Assembly: GCF_026210795.1 (NCBI RefSeq)
Contig: NC_089441.1
Span: 558,001-622,000, forward strand
Source: Rhizophagus irregularis
Lineage: Eukaryota > Glomeromycota > Glomeromycetes > Glomerales > Glomeraceae
Length of the DNA stretch: 64,000 nt
Reading direction: 5' to 3'
Positions 47,839 through 59,965 of this stretch are shown in pieces. Under the pieces are notes generated by a model that was given only the letters and a program-made list of their open reading frames with translations, was not told the origin of the DNA and searched no databases. Position 1 is the stretch's first letter; the number at the start of each line of letters is the position of its first letter. The position numbers and the translations under genes are program-made.

Positions 47839-49134
47839 ATGAGTTACATTAATAGAAAAATAAAACAATTAGTATCCAAATTTAATAAATTAAATATCAA
47901 CCATAAAAATTGTAATCCATGGTGTAAAGAATGTGTTCCTCGTTACATAATTGAAGGATGGACCAGTGAAAATCACGATGTTGATGAATTTATCAAGGAT
48001 ACGATTTATAATGCAAAATATCCATTATGGGGTGATGATACAAGATGTCCATTATTTCTTGAATGGGTACCATTTGATAGATTTGAAGATATGAAACAAA
48101 TTGGGGAAGGTGGATTTGCTAAAGTATATTCTGCAACATGGGTTGATGGTAAAACGAAATATGAAAGACAAGATGATGGAATTAGGAAAAAAAAAGAATC
48201 CAACCCAATGAAAGTTGCCTTGAAAGGGTTAAATGATTCACAGAATATATCAGTTGAATATTTAAATGAGGTATATTTTATATTCAAATTTACAATATGT
48301 AATTTTGTTATGTTAATTAATATATGTTTAAACTATTTTTAATTTAAATTATAGCTTCAAATACATTGGAATTATTTTAAGAGAAGTAAGATATCATTTT
48401 TAAAATTTTATGGAATGACAAAAAATCCGGTAACTAAAGAATTTATGATGATTATTGAATTTTCAGAAAAGGGGAATTTAAGAAGTGTACTTACAAAAGA
48501 TTTTAACAATATTTTATGGAAAGATAAAATTATGAATTTGTTTAAATTATCAGTTGAACTTTGTAATTTTCATAAATTAGGATATTGTCATAAGGATTTA
48601 CATAGTGGAAATATATTACAAATTTATAATGAAGAAGTAAAGTCTATTGTTTCTTATATTTCAGATTTTGGATTATCAGGATCATTGAATAAACAAAAAT
48701 CAGATGGTAAAATATGTGGTGTGTTGCCATATGTTGCTCCAGAAGTATTAAATAAAGAGCCATATACAACATCATCTGATATTTATAGTTTTGGTGTAAT
48801 TATGGCTGAATTATCATCTGGAAAACCACCCTTCCATAAAAGAAAACATGATGCTATCTTAGCATTAGAAATATGTAATGGACTCAGGCCAGAATTTGGA
48901 AAAGGAACTCCTAAAATTTATAAAAAATTAGCTTATAGATGTATGAATGCTATTACTAATCAAAGACCAACAGCAGGAGAATTAGTTAGTATAATAATGT
49001 TTTGGTATAAGTCCATAAAAAGTGAAGGTGATTATCAGGAAAAAAAAATATTTCTTTGCAGAAACCTTAAATTTTTGCGAGGTATCATTGCGTCATTACT
49101 AAGATATATGCAAGATATATTTAGGGTAATGTGA
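47839..49134 (+). CDS. Protein kinase of a glomeromycete-expanded family, two exons, altered C-terminus
   Basis: Exon 1 is 47839-48270 and exon 2 48355-49134 (intron GTATAT…ATAG, phase 0, 84 bp), giving about 403 residues. The N-terminus has CNPWCKECVPRYIIEGW. The kinase domain shows the glycine loop IGEGGFAKVYSATW, Lys in MKVALKGLN, the catalytic loop GYCHKDLHSGNIL, ISDFGLSG and VAPEVLNKEPYTTSSDIYSF. It is Ser/Thr or TKL-like. The final residues after KSEGDYQEKK (from about 49050) do not resemble the tail expected from the family. A kinase-type tail sits alone at 56964-57298, so this gene is probably split by the DNA transposon between them. The catalytic domain itself looks intact. Confidence 0.85.
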
Positions 49135-49152
49135 CGATCCTTTTTTATTAAT

Positions 49153-49225
49153 GAATTGTTCCGATGTTAATCCAGTATCACAATGAGATTTGCACAGTAT
49201 TTTGACTGCATCGGAACAATTCTTT
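49153..49225. repeat. Short perfect-stem palindrome just after the kinase gene
   Basis: GAATTGTTCCGATG and CATCGGAACAATTC form a perfect 14-bp inverted repeat about 45 bp apart. TTCCGATGT resembles the reverse complement of ACATCGGAA at about 56943, just before the kinase tail. It may mark the end of the element that split the gene. Confidence 0.5.
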
Positions 49226-49474
49226 TTATAATATTGTTAATTCATTGAAAATATACATAGAAAAGCGTATTATAGGTATTTTCACGGTATTTTAAAGACA
49301 TTATAAATTACTTTGCTAACATCATAAAATTTTCGTAAATTACAAATAACTTAAATATAGCAATTAACAATTTAAATTACAATCTAATTAAAAATCTTTT
49401 ATAATATAACCATTTGTAATTATTGCGCTTTTCAAAATTGTGCCACCCCCTGCAGGTCATCTAATTAAAAAGAT

Positions 49475-49645
49475 TATGAGATTATGATTTTACAGGACGA
49501 TTACTGGACAAAAACCGGACAATTTTGTCCGGTAATTGTCCTGTAATTGTCCTATAATCATCCTATAATCGTCCTATAATCATAATCACTCGGTAATTAT
49601 CCAGTAATTGTCCAGTAATTGTCCTGTAATCATAATCATCAAGTA
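49475..49645. repeat. Foldback repeat of 11-bp units
   Basis: GATTTTACAGGACGATTACT at the left is mirrored by AGTAATTGTCCTGTAATC at the right. The interior is a run of 11- to 12-bp units (TAATTGTCCTG, TAATCGTCCTA, TAATTGTCCAG). This is a MITE-like or expanded foldback sequence without a gene. Confidence 0.6.
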
Positions 49646-49969
49646 ATTACAACGTATACAGAATTCTGAAAACTGCGATAATAATATTATTTCAATATGT
49701 AAAAAATATATATGCATGATTATCTAATGTTCCTCTTGTTATAATTGGATAGCCGCGGATTTTTAAGCGATCAACGTACTAAATTTCCGTTGACATAGCG
49801 CCCCTGGTGACACAACTATAACAAGGTGGGACCTGATTTGGACAATGGTATCATACAATCATCTGATTTGACCTGATGATCTCCGTGTTCACCTGGAATT
49901 TCAATTCTCAAGTCGGAGCTAATTCTTCCATACAAAAAAAAGTTAAAAGCCATTTTTTATTAAAGGTTT

Positions 49970-50620
49970 CCCATACGTCCAGATTCACCTAAAAAGAAAG
50001 GGTTGAAATGTCAAGAGATGTTTTGTTAAAATAATAAGTTGACACAAAGAAAAACCCACTTACCGAATTCTCATGTGTCTAATGAACATCTAAAAAAGTA
50101 TAAATGTAACATATTAGGAAACGTTTTGTTAAGAAAAATGAACTGATTTCCTACCGAGATCCCATGACTCTAATATTCGTACCATCGCCTTGATATATTG
50201 AAAGATAGATTTTTGAATTCGGTACATTGGTACTGTTATACAAGGCGATCAACTTTAGCTTTAATAGTGTTACATCGATATTATAGATCCATCTAAAAAA
50301 AAAGAAATATTAATAACCATTCGTTAAAAGTATTTATAGGAAACAAAGAAAAACTCACTGAAATTCATGCACAAAAAGCTAAAGAACCAACTGTCTAATA
50401 AAAGAAAGAAAACAAACTGTAGTAAATGTTTATTAGAAGACAGGTAAAGAAGAAAAGTTGAAAATTTGCACTTATCAAAATTTTACATAAAAACCTCCTA
50501 AAAAAAACGTAAAGTGTTAATAATGTTCGTTTAAAGAGGGATAAAATTTAAAAAAAATTGCACATACCAAAATCTCGCATTAAAATTTTTTGAAATTTTA
50601 AACTAAAAAAAAGTATCGAA
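49970..50620 (-). repeat. Micro-exon/mini-intron array, minus-strand copy
   Basis: Read on the minus strand, tiny exon-like blocks alternate with T-rich intron-like units. For example TTTTTTTAG, then ATGTTCATTAGACACATGAG…, then a CG|GTAAGTGGG donor, then AACAAAACATCT…GACATTTCAA, then TTCTTTTTAG. About five units are visible. The layout and the AACRAAACATTT…AACRTTTC motif match the plus-strand array at 60.53-62.11 kb. Confidence 0.6.
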
Positions 50621-51097
50621 ACTAAACTTTTCAAGAAGTTGATTAAACTTTTAAAAAAGTAATTTGACAGTTTGATTGAAAAAAAAATAATTAATTAATT
50701 AAAAAAATTCGATCAAAACTTTTTAAAAAAAGTTAAAAAAAGTTTCGATAGTTTAATTGAGAAAAAAAAAGAATTGATCAAAACTATCTTGAAACTTAAA
50801 AGTCTAAGTCCGATTTTGATCAATTACCGTGACACTACCATGACACACGTAATTTTTATTAATTGCAAAGTTTATTATAAATTATTTATAAAATTTATGT
50901 ACAATATGTATATATAAATCTTATGAAAATATTGTGAAAAATAAATATATTATATATATTTATATATTTTACGAATGTTTGCAAATAAATTAATGCATTG
51001 CCAGAAATATTTAAACATTATTATCACGATAAATAATTACATATCGATATCATAACTAGTTCCTATGAGTTTATCTTGCATTTTATTACTATTACTA
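50621..51097. other. T/A-rich non-coding stretch
   Basis: Long A and T runs with repeated AAAGTTTCGATAGTTTAATT and GATCAAAACTTTTT words. On the minus strand it would be the pyrimidine-rich leader of the micro-exon array. GACACTACCATGACACACGT at 50831-50850 contains CACTA and could be a terminal signal of the neighbouring CACTA-like transposon. No partner end was found. Confidence 0.4.
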
Positions 51098-52712
51098 TTA
51101 ATATAATTCCAAATTCATAGCGATATTACGGCCACTTTTTGAAAATACTTGCATATTACATGTAATAGCATCCAGTGCTTTGATAGCTTTTATATCACGT
51201 TTATTGAAACTAGCTTTAAATGCAGATTGTAATAACCCTACTAATATTTCCATATTTCCGTTTTCATTAAAAAGTCGTCTATTTGTAGCAGCAAGAAATC
51301 TGGAGAATACTTTATTGGCTACTGCTTCATCTATAAAATCCTCAATTTCAAGGTCATTTAACGTAACCCTCCTAATTAAAGAAGACAGTATGTAAAGAAA
51401 ATTAAAAATATGCTACTATTTTTATTAATTAATTATTTTATTTTTTTTTTTTAATGAGAATTGAACTCAGGTTGGTAGTGACAAAACTCTATACTTGCCT
51501 TTGTTGCCGCTCTTTATATTTTGTAACTAGTGCATCAATATCATTGTTAAAATTATTTCGAAAATCACCAAACACTTTTTTTGTATGTTTAATAATGTCT
51601 ATGGCGTTATCGGTATATGGCTCGTATCCAAATATTTCTTTAATGAGTTCTTCAATACTAGACGCAGGTGGTGATCGACATCGTAAAAATAAACATTTTG
51701 CTTCTTCCAACCATAGACGTGCAGATCCCTTATAGTCAAAATGCTATTATTTATTATTTATGTACTATAACTGAATAAGAAAAAAAAATTTTTTTGTACC
51801 TTGTCGTCAGATTGTGGTGTTGGCACTGATGATGCTGTCAAAACTGTCGAAGTTTTAGATGTTATTTCATTATCAAAGGATTGTGGTGACATATTTCTCA
51901 TAGCACAAAGTTGATTTGCTACTTGTAAAATATGCGGATTATTTGACAGCCATATACATATTTCAAACATATTTCCTATATTGTTAAGTGCCACTGATAT
52001 TTTAAGTATAACAAATAAGAGTTAAACTTTTTTAATAATCAATAGATTTTTTTAATAATATTTACCAGGAGTTGAATTCGTATTTAACCCTGCCACGGCT
52101 CCAGATACATTTTTAGTGGCTTTCTTGTCGTTAAGCTTTACTAGGTTGGAAACGGCTTCCTCATCATCATCTATTTCATCAACGCCAATCCTAGTATTTG
52201 CTGTTTTTGTTGTTTTTTGCTGGTTTTTCGGTGGCATAGTTGGTTGTGGCCGTGATGATTTTTCCAGATCATTTTTATTAGTGACTTCTTTTTGGACGGT
52301 TTCATCATCTTCGGTATCTAATATAATATACCATACTATTAAATCTAATATAGAATATGCTTTAATATTAATAAATTATGTAAATACCAGACAAATAATC
52401 ATTAGTTTCATTTAAAAAATCAATAAGTGCATTGCTTTCTTTTAGCGTAATACTATCTTCTAATTGCTGTGTCAATGGCTCTTCTACATCAATTATAGTA
52501 TAGACATCTGATGGTTGTATTGCTGCTTCTTTTTGTCTACTAGTATATGATCGTTTTTGTTTTTTTTGCGACCCTTCAACACCAATTATAGTAGATTGCA
52601 GCGTTTCTGCTTTTTTTTGCCTAGTATATGTTCGTTTCTGTTTATTTTGAATTGAAGTAGTCTGTACTACTTTTTCTTGAATTCTACTATTATTACGTGT
52701 TCTTGGTGGCAT
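51098..52712 (-). CDS. Five-exon gene head-to-head with the transposase gene
   Basis: Exons 52712-52388, 52317-52066, 51993-51800, 51728-51499 and 51371-51098 join in phase into 424 residues with no internal stop. The fourth intron has a GCAAGT donor (GC-AG type). The protein starts MPPRTRNNSRIQEKVVQTTS and has a basic N-terminus with nuclear-localisation-like KKQKRSYTSRQK. A low-complexity acidic region follows (GVDEIDDDEEAVSNL), then conserved-looking C-terminal helices (SARLWLEEAKCLFLRCRSPP, EDFIDEAVANKVFSRFLAA). It starts 388 bp from the divergent transposase gene. The arrangement resembles the second gene of CACTA-type elements, so it may be a DNA-binding partner. No known domain was recognised. 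Confidence 0.7.
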
Positions 52713-53100
52713 GATAGTTTTTATTATTTCTTCAATTTATTTTTTAAAGAGAGAATTAACTAGATTATCAATAATAAATTAATATGATCCTATTATATAT
52801 TTTTTACTTAGCTTATTAATATCGTGAGAATTTAATTTTCGTTTCCAATAAAATCTGATGTTATTTATTGATTACTAATTAACGCGATTTAACTTTTTTT
52901 GACTTTTTATATAACTAATATTAATAAAAAAAGATATTATGACTAATATGAATAAAAAGCCTAACTAATTTAACTTAAATATATTTTTCGGTAAAGTTTT
53001 TCTCATAAAAATTTTATTTTTAACCTAAATATATTTTTTGGTAAAGTTTTCTCGAATTTTTTTTATTTCTACTTTTAAAATATTTTAAAAAAATATAAGC

Positions 53101-56100
53101 ATGATTCGAAATAGAATTAATTCTTTACATAAAAAACCATTTTATTTACGCCATAAGTTTTTTACAAACACATCTTCAAATGTTTTAAACGAAAATGAAG
53201 TCAATTTGAATAGTAATAATTTAAATATAAACGATCATAATTTGAATGAAAAAGATAATGATATAGGTGAGGCTAATAATATAAATATAAATGATAACAA
53301 TGATGATAATCTAAATGAAGATGACAGTTACAACGATTTTAACGATAATGATAATAATCTGAACGAAGATGACAGTTACAACGATTTTAACGATGATGAT
53401 AATAATCTGAACGAAGATGACAGTTACAACAACTTTAATAATGATGATAATGATCTGAACGAAGATGACAGTGATGACAATTTTAATGATGATGATAATA
53501 ATGATAACCTGAACGACAATGATTTTAATGATGATGATAATGATCTGAATGAAGATGATAATTTTGAAGATGATATAAATACTATTATTAGCGAGGCAAT
53601 TGTTGATGAGGCATTAAAATCAGATAAGTTACTACAAAATGATTGTGAATTTGGACCATATTTTGAAAGTATTACTGCCACATTACTTTTTTGTTGGATT
53701 CAAAAACACAGCATTTCTACACGTGCGTATGATGAGTTAGTTGACATATTAAAGCATCCACAATTTCGTGTTAGTGATATTATTTCAAATAACCGACGAT
53801 TTAGAGAGTGGCGGCGACGTTTACCGTTAATACCTATTCGATCACATTCCATTAAAATATCTACTAAAAAAACTCCATCAATAACTCCTAGTATTAAGCC
53901 TGCTTATTATTTATCAATATCAGATATAATATGGCATATTCTTAACAATAAATCAATATTTGATCGGATGTACTTTGGACCAGCCATTGAAACTGAAGAA
54001 CATTCAGAATTCTGGCATGGAGAAATTTGGGGTGAATCTCCTTGTTTTGGCGATAATAGTATTATGATAAGACAAGGTAATATTTATAGAGAAATATATA
54101 TAGTACAGTATTTAATTTTTATAGGAATAGCTTATTTAGAATTTTAAATATTTATTTTTTTATAGTTAAATATCAAATTGGAGAATATTTATGCTATAAT
54201 GACAATAATAGAAGAAAATTAGGACGTCTTTTGGCTATTTTATATGGAAACGATGGCTACAAATTAAAAATACAACGTATATTAACCTATAATGAGCTTC
54301 CAACAAATTTTAAAAGTAACTCTCGATCAAGAAGTTATGAGCAAGGTGAATTTTGGTTACTTGATCGTAATGAAAATAATGCAGTTATACTAATTGAACC
54401 TCAAGATGTTATCAAACGTGTCAATATTTCACAAGATCCAAATGCTGACGGACATATTAATGAGATTTTATATAAACATAATAACCGCTGGAAATTGAGA
54501 TCAGTATCATTGGAGTATAAGCATCCATCTGAATATGCTAAGTTAGAATTGACACAAAATTATGAAGATGCATTGCCAGTATACAAATTATTTGTTGATT
54601 TGTACTACGACGATTTTGGAACCTACAGGAATGTTTATCACTCTCTTGGAGGAGTCTATATACAATTTGGAAACATGCCATTTAATATGAGAAAGCAACT
54701 AAAAAATCACTTTATACTTGGATTTGTCCCATTTGGAGGTAATTTCAACGAATTTATTAAGCCATTTATTAACGAAATGAAGCAGTTAGAAAAAGGTAAG
54801 ATTTTCAAAATAAATGGACAAGATTCATTAATTATAGCGAGCATTGGACAAATTACTGCAGATTTACCGCAAGGAAATGATCTTACAGGTGTTAAACGTC
54901 ACATTGCTGTAAAAGGTTGCCGATCTTGTCAGGCAACTAGGGATATTTTTACTAACCCAAATTTAGATATAGCTGCAATATCTCGTTATCATCATGTTAC
55001 AGATACTCAATTTGAAGAAATAAATTTAGCAACAACAATAGTGGGTCAGAAAAGTATTGCTACAAATTATGGACTTTGTACAAAAAAATCAATATTAGAT
55101 CACTTGAAAAGAGAACGGCATTTGCAAACTCCACAGGATGTTTATCACCTAACTGCTGGAAAAATTCAAAGATTATTAAGTATAACTATGAATCTTCTTT
55201 CACAAGAAGGGAAAAAAAATTTTTAGAAATATGGAAACATTTTGAATATCCTAAACAATGGCATAAATTGCCAAATCCTGTAGGTCATCATGATAGCTTT
55301 ATGATGTCCGATTGCCTTAGGTTAGCTATGATGATGCCATTTATTTTGAATCGATTTTTAGAACCATCATGCATAAAAAAATTAGATCTTTCTACAATTC
55401 AACAAAGGTGCAATGTTAATCAGGGTAATGCAGCTACTAAAATTATCATTACATGCTGGAAAACTATAGCGGAAACAACAGCTTTCATTTTTAAAGAGTC
55501 TTTTAGTAAAGATGATTATATGGAATTGCAGCGATGTTTAGAAACGGAGATGATAATTCTCTCACAGGTAATTACTACTATTATTAATTATATTATAATA
55601 TTGTATATTAATATTATCAAATTATTTCAATATAGCTGTATTTACTATATTTTTTTCATAGGCATTTGAGGAATTTAGTAATTTACCAAACCTACATGCA
55701 AATTTTCATCTAGTTAAAAATGCAAAAACTTTTGCCACATTAATTAATTCTTCTGTAGGTGTCAAAGAAATTGTGCATAAAATTTTTAAGGGAATGGTAC
55801 CAAAGATGAATCGAAAAAATATTGAATTGGATTTAATGAAATGATATACGACACTTTTTGCATTACGACACTTAATTGATGGTGGCATCGATCCAAGGAT
55901 ATCCAAATTTTGTGAAGGTTTCACTAATTTATCAGATGATTTTGCACGGATAGCTGGTGATTGGTTTATTATTGAAGAACAACCTTATGACAGTGATATT
56001 GAAACAAATGGTTAGTTTTTGATATTTCATTGGTTTTATTATATTAGATTATTTTTTTACTTTGTTCTATTCTTTAGTACAAACAAACGCCGAAAATATT

Positions 56101-56640
56101 GTTAAGTTATCTCTTAGGCAACGTATATCAATATTAAAGCTAGGGAACGTTTCTGTAGATCTATATGGACCTTTATTCCGATCGGAATTAATGATATCAT
56201 ATTCAGATATGGGTTATAATGCTGCCTTGATACACAAAAAAATTTTCATTTATGAACTCGCGACATATTTTTACAAAAATGAACATGGCACTTTCACTAA
56301 AAATCACTTGCGTATTGGAGATGTTGTTATGATGCAAATACAAGATTACAATGAAAGTTACGCTATTGTTGAAGCAATTTTTAGTCACCAAGGTAACGAT
56401 AATAAGTTGTATGTATTTATTATTGTGAAATGGTTTGAAGAGACTAATCGGACTAGACTTGGCTGTCCAGTATATAGAATACAAACCGATAATAGATGGC
56501 GACATGTTTTTCCATTATCTGCGATAGATTTAGTTAATAATGTGTATTTTCTTCATGATTGTAGTAATAGTTGTACATCGTCTCATGATTTACTGAATAC
56601 TGACTATATAAGAAACTTGTACTACTTTAAGGCTATTTAA
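53101..56640 (+). pseudogene. CACTA/KDZ-like transposase with Asp/Asn repeats and BAH-like tail
   Basis: Exons 53101-54076, 54166-55567, 55662-56010 and 56078-56640 join in phase. Exon 1 has five or more copies of a 15-residue NLNEDDSYNDFNDDD-type repeat. Exon 2 holds the transposase core: LFVDLYYDDFGTYRNVYHSL, then ITADLPQGNDLTGVKRHIAV and KGCRSC, a pattern of EnSpm/CACTA-type (KDZ) transposases. Exon 3 carries LPNLHANFHLVKNAKTFATL. Exon 4 has RIGDVVMMQIQDYNESYAIV and a BAH-like remainder. Two lesions are seen: a one-base shift in the A-run near 55210-55218, and an in-frame TGA at 55842-55844. It is therefore a recently dead copy. Confidence 0.78.
53299..53570 (+). repeat. In-frame tandem repeat in exon 1 of the transposase
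   Basis: About 45-bp units (AATCTGAACGAAGATGACAG…) encode NLNEDDSYNDFND and variants such as DLNEDDSDDNFND. The highly acidic, Asn-rich repeats keep the frame. Confidence 0.75.
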
Positions 56641-56963
56641 TAGTAATTTGCAATAAATTTTGTTATTTATTAATTAATACAGCTCATATATCGTTAATAT
56701 ATCGTTACATAATTGTTCTAATATTTATACGATACTGATAAGTTATTAAAAATACATTATAATAAATCTTTTCGACTTTAATTTGATGTCTTGAAGATTC
56801 GTATAATAATATAGTGATAACATTGTAACGATAACTGATGATGTGCAGTTATTTTACCGTTACTTAATGGTAACTGTCTCGTGTAAGAATATAAACCATT
56901 ACAATATTGGTGTTTTACCGATACCTTATCAATACCATATTGACATCGGAAAAAATTTTATAG
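56641..56963. other. Probable subterminal region of the DNA transposon
   Basis: No gene. CGTTAC/GTAACGAT words recur in both directions (ATATATCGTTACATAATTG, TGTAACGATAACTG, TTACCGTTACTTAATGGTAA). Clusters of short repeats near the ends are typical of CACTA-type elements. ACATCGGAA at about 56943 is near the resumption of kinase-type coding sequence. Confidence 0.45.
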
Positions 56964-57298
56964 TTTCTGCAAAGTTGGTTACAAAGGAAAAGATATTAAA
57001 GCCATATTTGAAGAAGCTGATAAAGAGATACCAAATATTTCAACTACATATGAAAAGAATCCTGATGCCATTTATACTAGTAGATTATTTTCATTTAACA
57101 ATTTGTCTAAACCCATTAATTCACCCATCATTACTTCATATCTAAATGAAGAAGATAATAAAGGTACCATTTTCACATTTTACATAATCAATAATTGATT
57201 GTTCAAATAGTTACTAATGTAATACTTTAACAGATTGTCAAGATTCACAATTACTTGATTTAGAGGTCCCTAGCTCATTACACTCAAGAAGTATTTAA
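56964..57298 (+). pseudogene. Orphan C-terminal exons of a kinase gene
   Basis: Coding sequence 56964-57163 (GYKGKDIKAIFEEADKEIPN, DAIYTSRLFSFNNL, ITSYLNEEDN) continues after an intron (GTACCA…CAG, 57164-57233) at 57234-57298 (DCQDSQLLDLEVPSSLHSRS, then a stop). The splice joins in phase. From memory, this tail is what glomeromycete kinases of this family carry after the kinase domain. No kinase domain lies directly upstream. The nearest on the same strand ends at about 49050, with the CACTA-like gene pair in between, so this is best read as the displaced tail of that gene. Confidence 0.6.
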
Positions 57299-58380
57299 TT
57301 TACATACCGACATTGTTATAATTTTATGTATGTAATATTAATTTTTAATTTATTTAATAGAGATAGTTGATGACCAAAATGGTTCTTGAATTTTTCTTGT
57401 AAGTTTATATCTTACATTGGAAATCGGCATATATACTTTTATTTATATTATTACTTTTTTTCATGGTTTATATTATTAAATTGATTTGATAATTTCTTTA
57501 TTATTGATAAATATTAATGGATAATTAGTTGAATATTAATATACATTTTTATCTATTATTAGTGATATTGCAAATTAATTAAAATATAAAATATAACGAA
57601 AAGAAAATTTTACTTTACTTATTTCCAAATCAAACTTAACAATAATTCATTATGTAATAGCAATAGATATTAGTACTTAATATATTTGCTAGATGATTTT
57701 CGTATTATCATTAGACTTCTTTATCTGTTTTCGCAAATAACTCATATTTATATCAGATATTGTATAAGTTAATTGAAATTAAGAACAATAAACATAAACA
57801 TATTTTATTAAATTTAATCAAATATTATGTCCTTCGGCGAAATGGAGTTCGGTGGCTTCGGCAAAATAGATTTTGGCAAAAAGTCCCGATGCTATATACA
57901 CTATGTTATACGTCTACCTTATAAAAAATTTTTATCCGAATATTTCCATTATTTCTCCGTATCTTCCGTAAAAATTCCGTGAAAATGATACATTCACGGA
58001 TATCCGTGTTAGCGAGATGAAAATTTCCATGATTTAAGGCTATAAATTCCATGAAAATGATACTTTGCTAACAATGCTAAATTTTCATGATGCATTGTGC
58101 AATCATTGTACAAGCCTTGTACAAGGTATTTTAAATCTGAAAATATATAGTACGATATTTCTAACAATACATTTTTAAAATTAATTTATTCACAATCAAT
58201 TGTAAAATATATAATTCTGATACATTTTCTAATGAATCTTATAATCTTTTACAATGTTTTCACAAGATTTTACTTATATATATTGTACAAAATATTGTAT
58301 AATGAATTTCACAAGTTACGTTTAGATTAACCTGTATAAATTAATTTTGAATTGCTGATCTGTATTCTTTATAGCTAAGA
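57299..58380. other. AT-rich spacer, no gene seen
   Basis: No open frame of coding character. A G-rich patch at 57834-57890 (TCCTTCGGCGAAATGGAGTT, GGTGGCTTCGGCAAAATAG) stands out in base composition. ATACTTTGCTAACAA (about 58059) recurs inverted near 62450 as TTGTTAGCAAAGTA, so a dispersed small repeat is likely. Confidence 0.4.
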
Positions 58381-59610
58381 CCCACTTGATCGGCAAGTCA
58401 TATTGTTATCAATTGAAATTTTAATCGGATTATTAGACCGATTTATATTTTTTTTTAAACCTATTTTTAAAATTTTATCTTTTCTTTTGAACCTAATTGA
58501 ACTTTCAATTCCTTTTTTTTTTAATTTTCTTTTTTTTTCTTGAATCGATCTTTTACTTTCAGTTCTTTCTTTTTTTTAAGTTTCCTCTTTTCTCTTTCGA
58601 ACCTTTTTCCTTTTTCTTTTCCTTTTTTTTTCCTTTTTTTTAAAAAAAAATTTTCATTTTTTTCCCTCTTTTTCGGGGTTTTTTTTTCCAACCCGAGAAT
58701 TTTATTGGTTTTTTCCCCAAACTGAAAAATTTTTTTTTTATTGGTTATTTAAGACTATTTTTTTATATTATTATTTTTTTCGGTCTTTTTTTAGACCATA
58801 TTATTAATTTATTTAAAATTTTTTTTCAGTCTTTTTGGACCAGATTATTGTTCTTTTTTTTCAGAATTTTTTTCGGTACTTATTTTTTTTACGGATTCCT
58901 TTTGTTCTTTCCTTATCCTTTTTCTTTTCCCCCAAATTATATTTTTCGCTCTTTTTTCCAATTTTCTTCATTGTTATTATTTTTTTCCCAAACCACATTC
59001 TTAAACCATTTAGATTTAGATCAGTGATCGGATTGATGCTGTAGCACCACGGTAATTTCCTTTTTTCCCGATTCTTATTATTAGTAATATTTTCCCTAAT
59101 TATTTTTTAGGCTCAATATAAATAGACTGACATAATTTATTTATTTTTTGTAACAATAGATCGGTTTAGTAAATTCTATGGGAAAATGTTTTTTCATGAC
59201 AATAGATTGTTATAATTGGGGATGATTTTTTTCATGACAATAGATTGTTATAATTGGGAAATTTTTTTTCATAGCAATAGATTGTTTTTGGGGGATTGTG
59301 AAATATTTTTTTGGAAGGATTGCTAACTGTCGCCTGGGCGATCACCGCCTGGGTTTTTTTTCAAATATGTCACATGATGTACAAATTTATTAGTCGGCTG
59401 GGCTGATTTTTTAACTTAGCTATTTTGATCGGTTAAATTTAAATTTTATTGCGAAGATATTTATAAAAAAAATTTTTTTGCATAATTATTCAAAATAATC
59501 TTATTTGATAAAATTTTATTTGCAAATATTAAAATTTAAGCCACACATTTACAATTTTAAAGAAAAAAATCACTGTATTTAAACAATAACAATAAATAAA
59601 AAGATAAATA
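58381..59610. other. T-rich low-complexity stretch
   Basis: Long pyrimidine runs with occasional G. The small plus-strand frames here are Phe/Leu/Ser translations of poly-T and are not genes. Repeated ATGACAATAGATTGTTATAA (about 59195 and 59233) and a CGCCTGGGCGATCACCGCCT palindrome (about 59331-59353) are the only ordered features seen. Confidence 0.5.
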
Positions 59611-59614
59611 AATT

Positions 59615-59965
59615 ACAATGACCAAGGAGAAGATGCTAATAAAAAAACGAAATAACAATGGAGTAATGGAAAGTAATAGAAGATGAAAGAGAAAAAAAGA
59701 GTAATGAGAAGTGATAGGAAGCAAAAAGGAGAAATAGGACATGATGAGAGATGAAAAGTAGTGATGGGAAATGAAAAGAAGTGACGGGAGACGAAGAGGA
59801 GTGATGGGAAATAAAAAGGAGTGATGGGAAGTAAAAAGGAGTGATGGGAGAGTGATGGGAGATGAAAAGGCGTAATGGGAGACGAAAAGGAGTGATGGGA
59901 TATGAAAAGGAGCGATGGGAGACGTAAAGAATTGATGAGAAGATGAAGAGGAGTGATGGGAGACG
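59615..59965. repeat. Purine-rich minisatellite
   Basis: Degenerate 19- to 20-bp units of GGAGTGATGGGAAATGAAAA type, about 15 copies, nearly all purine on the plus strand. The minus strand appears open as Phe/Pro/Ser/His repeats, but composition explains this. Confidence 0.75.

Noticed and set aside
50831-50850. CACTA-type terminal repeat of the DNA transposon
   Set aside because: CACTACCATGACACACG has no clear mirrored partner near 56.6-58.4 kb, so it is mentioned only as a possibility.
58540-59044. Plus-strand frames rich in Phe, Leu and Ser
   Set aside because: They are translations of T-rich runs without any codon structure or conserved pattern.
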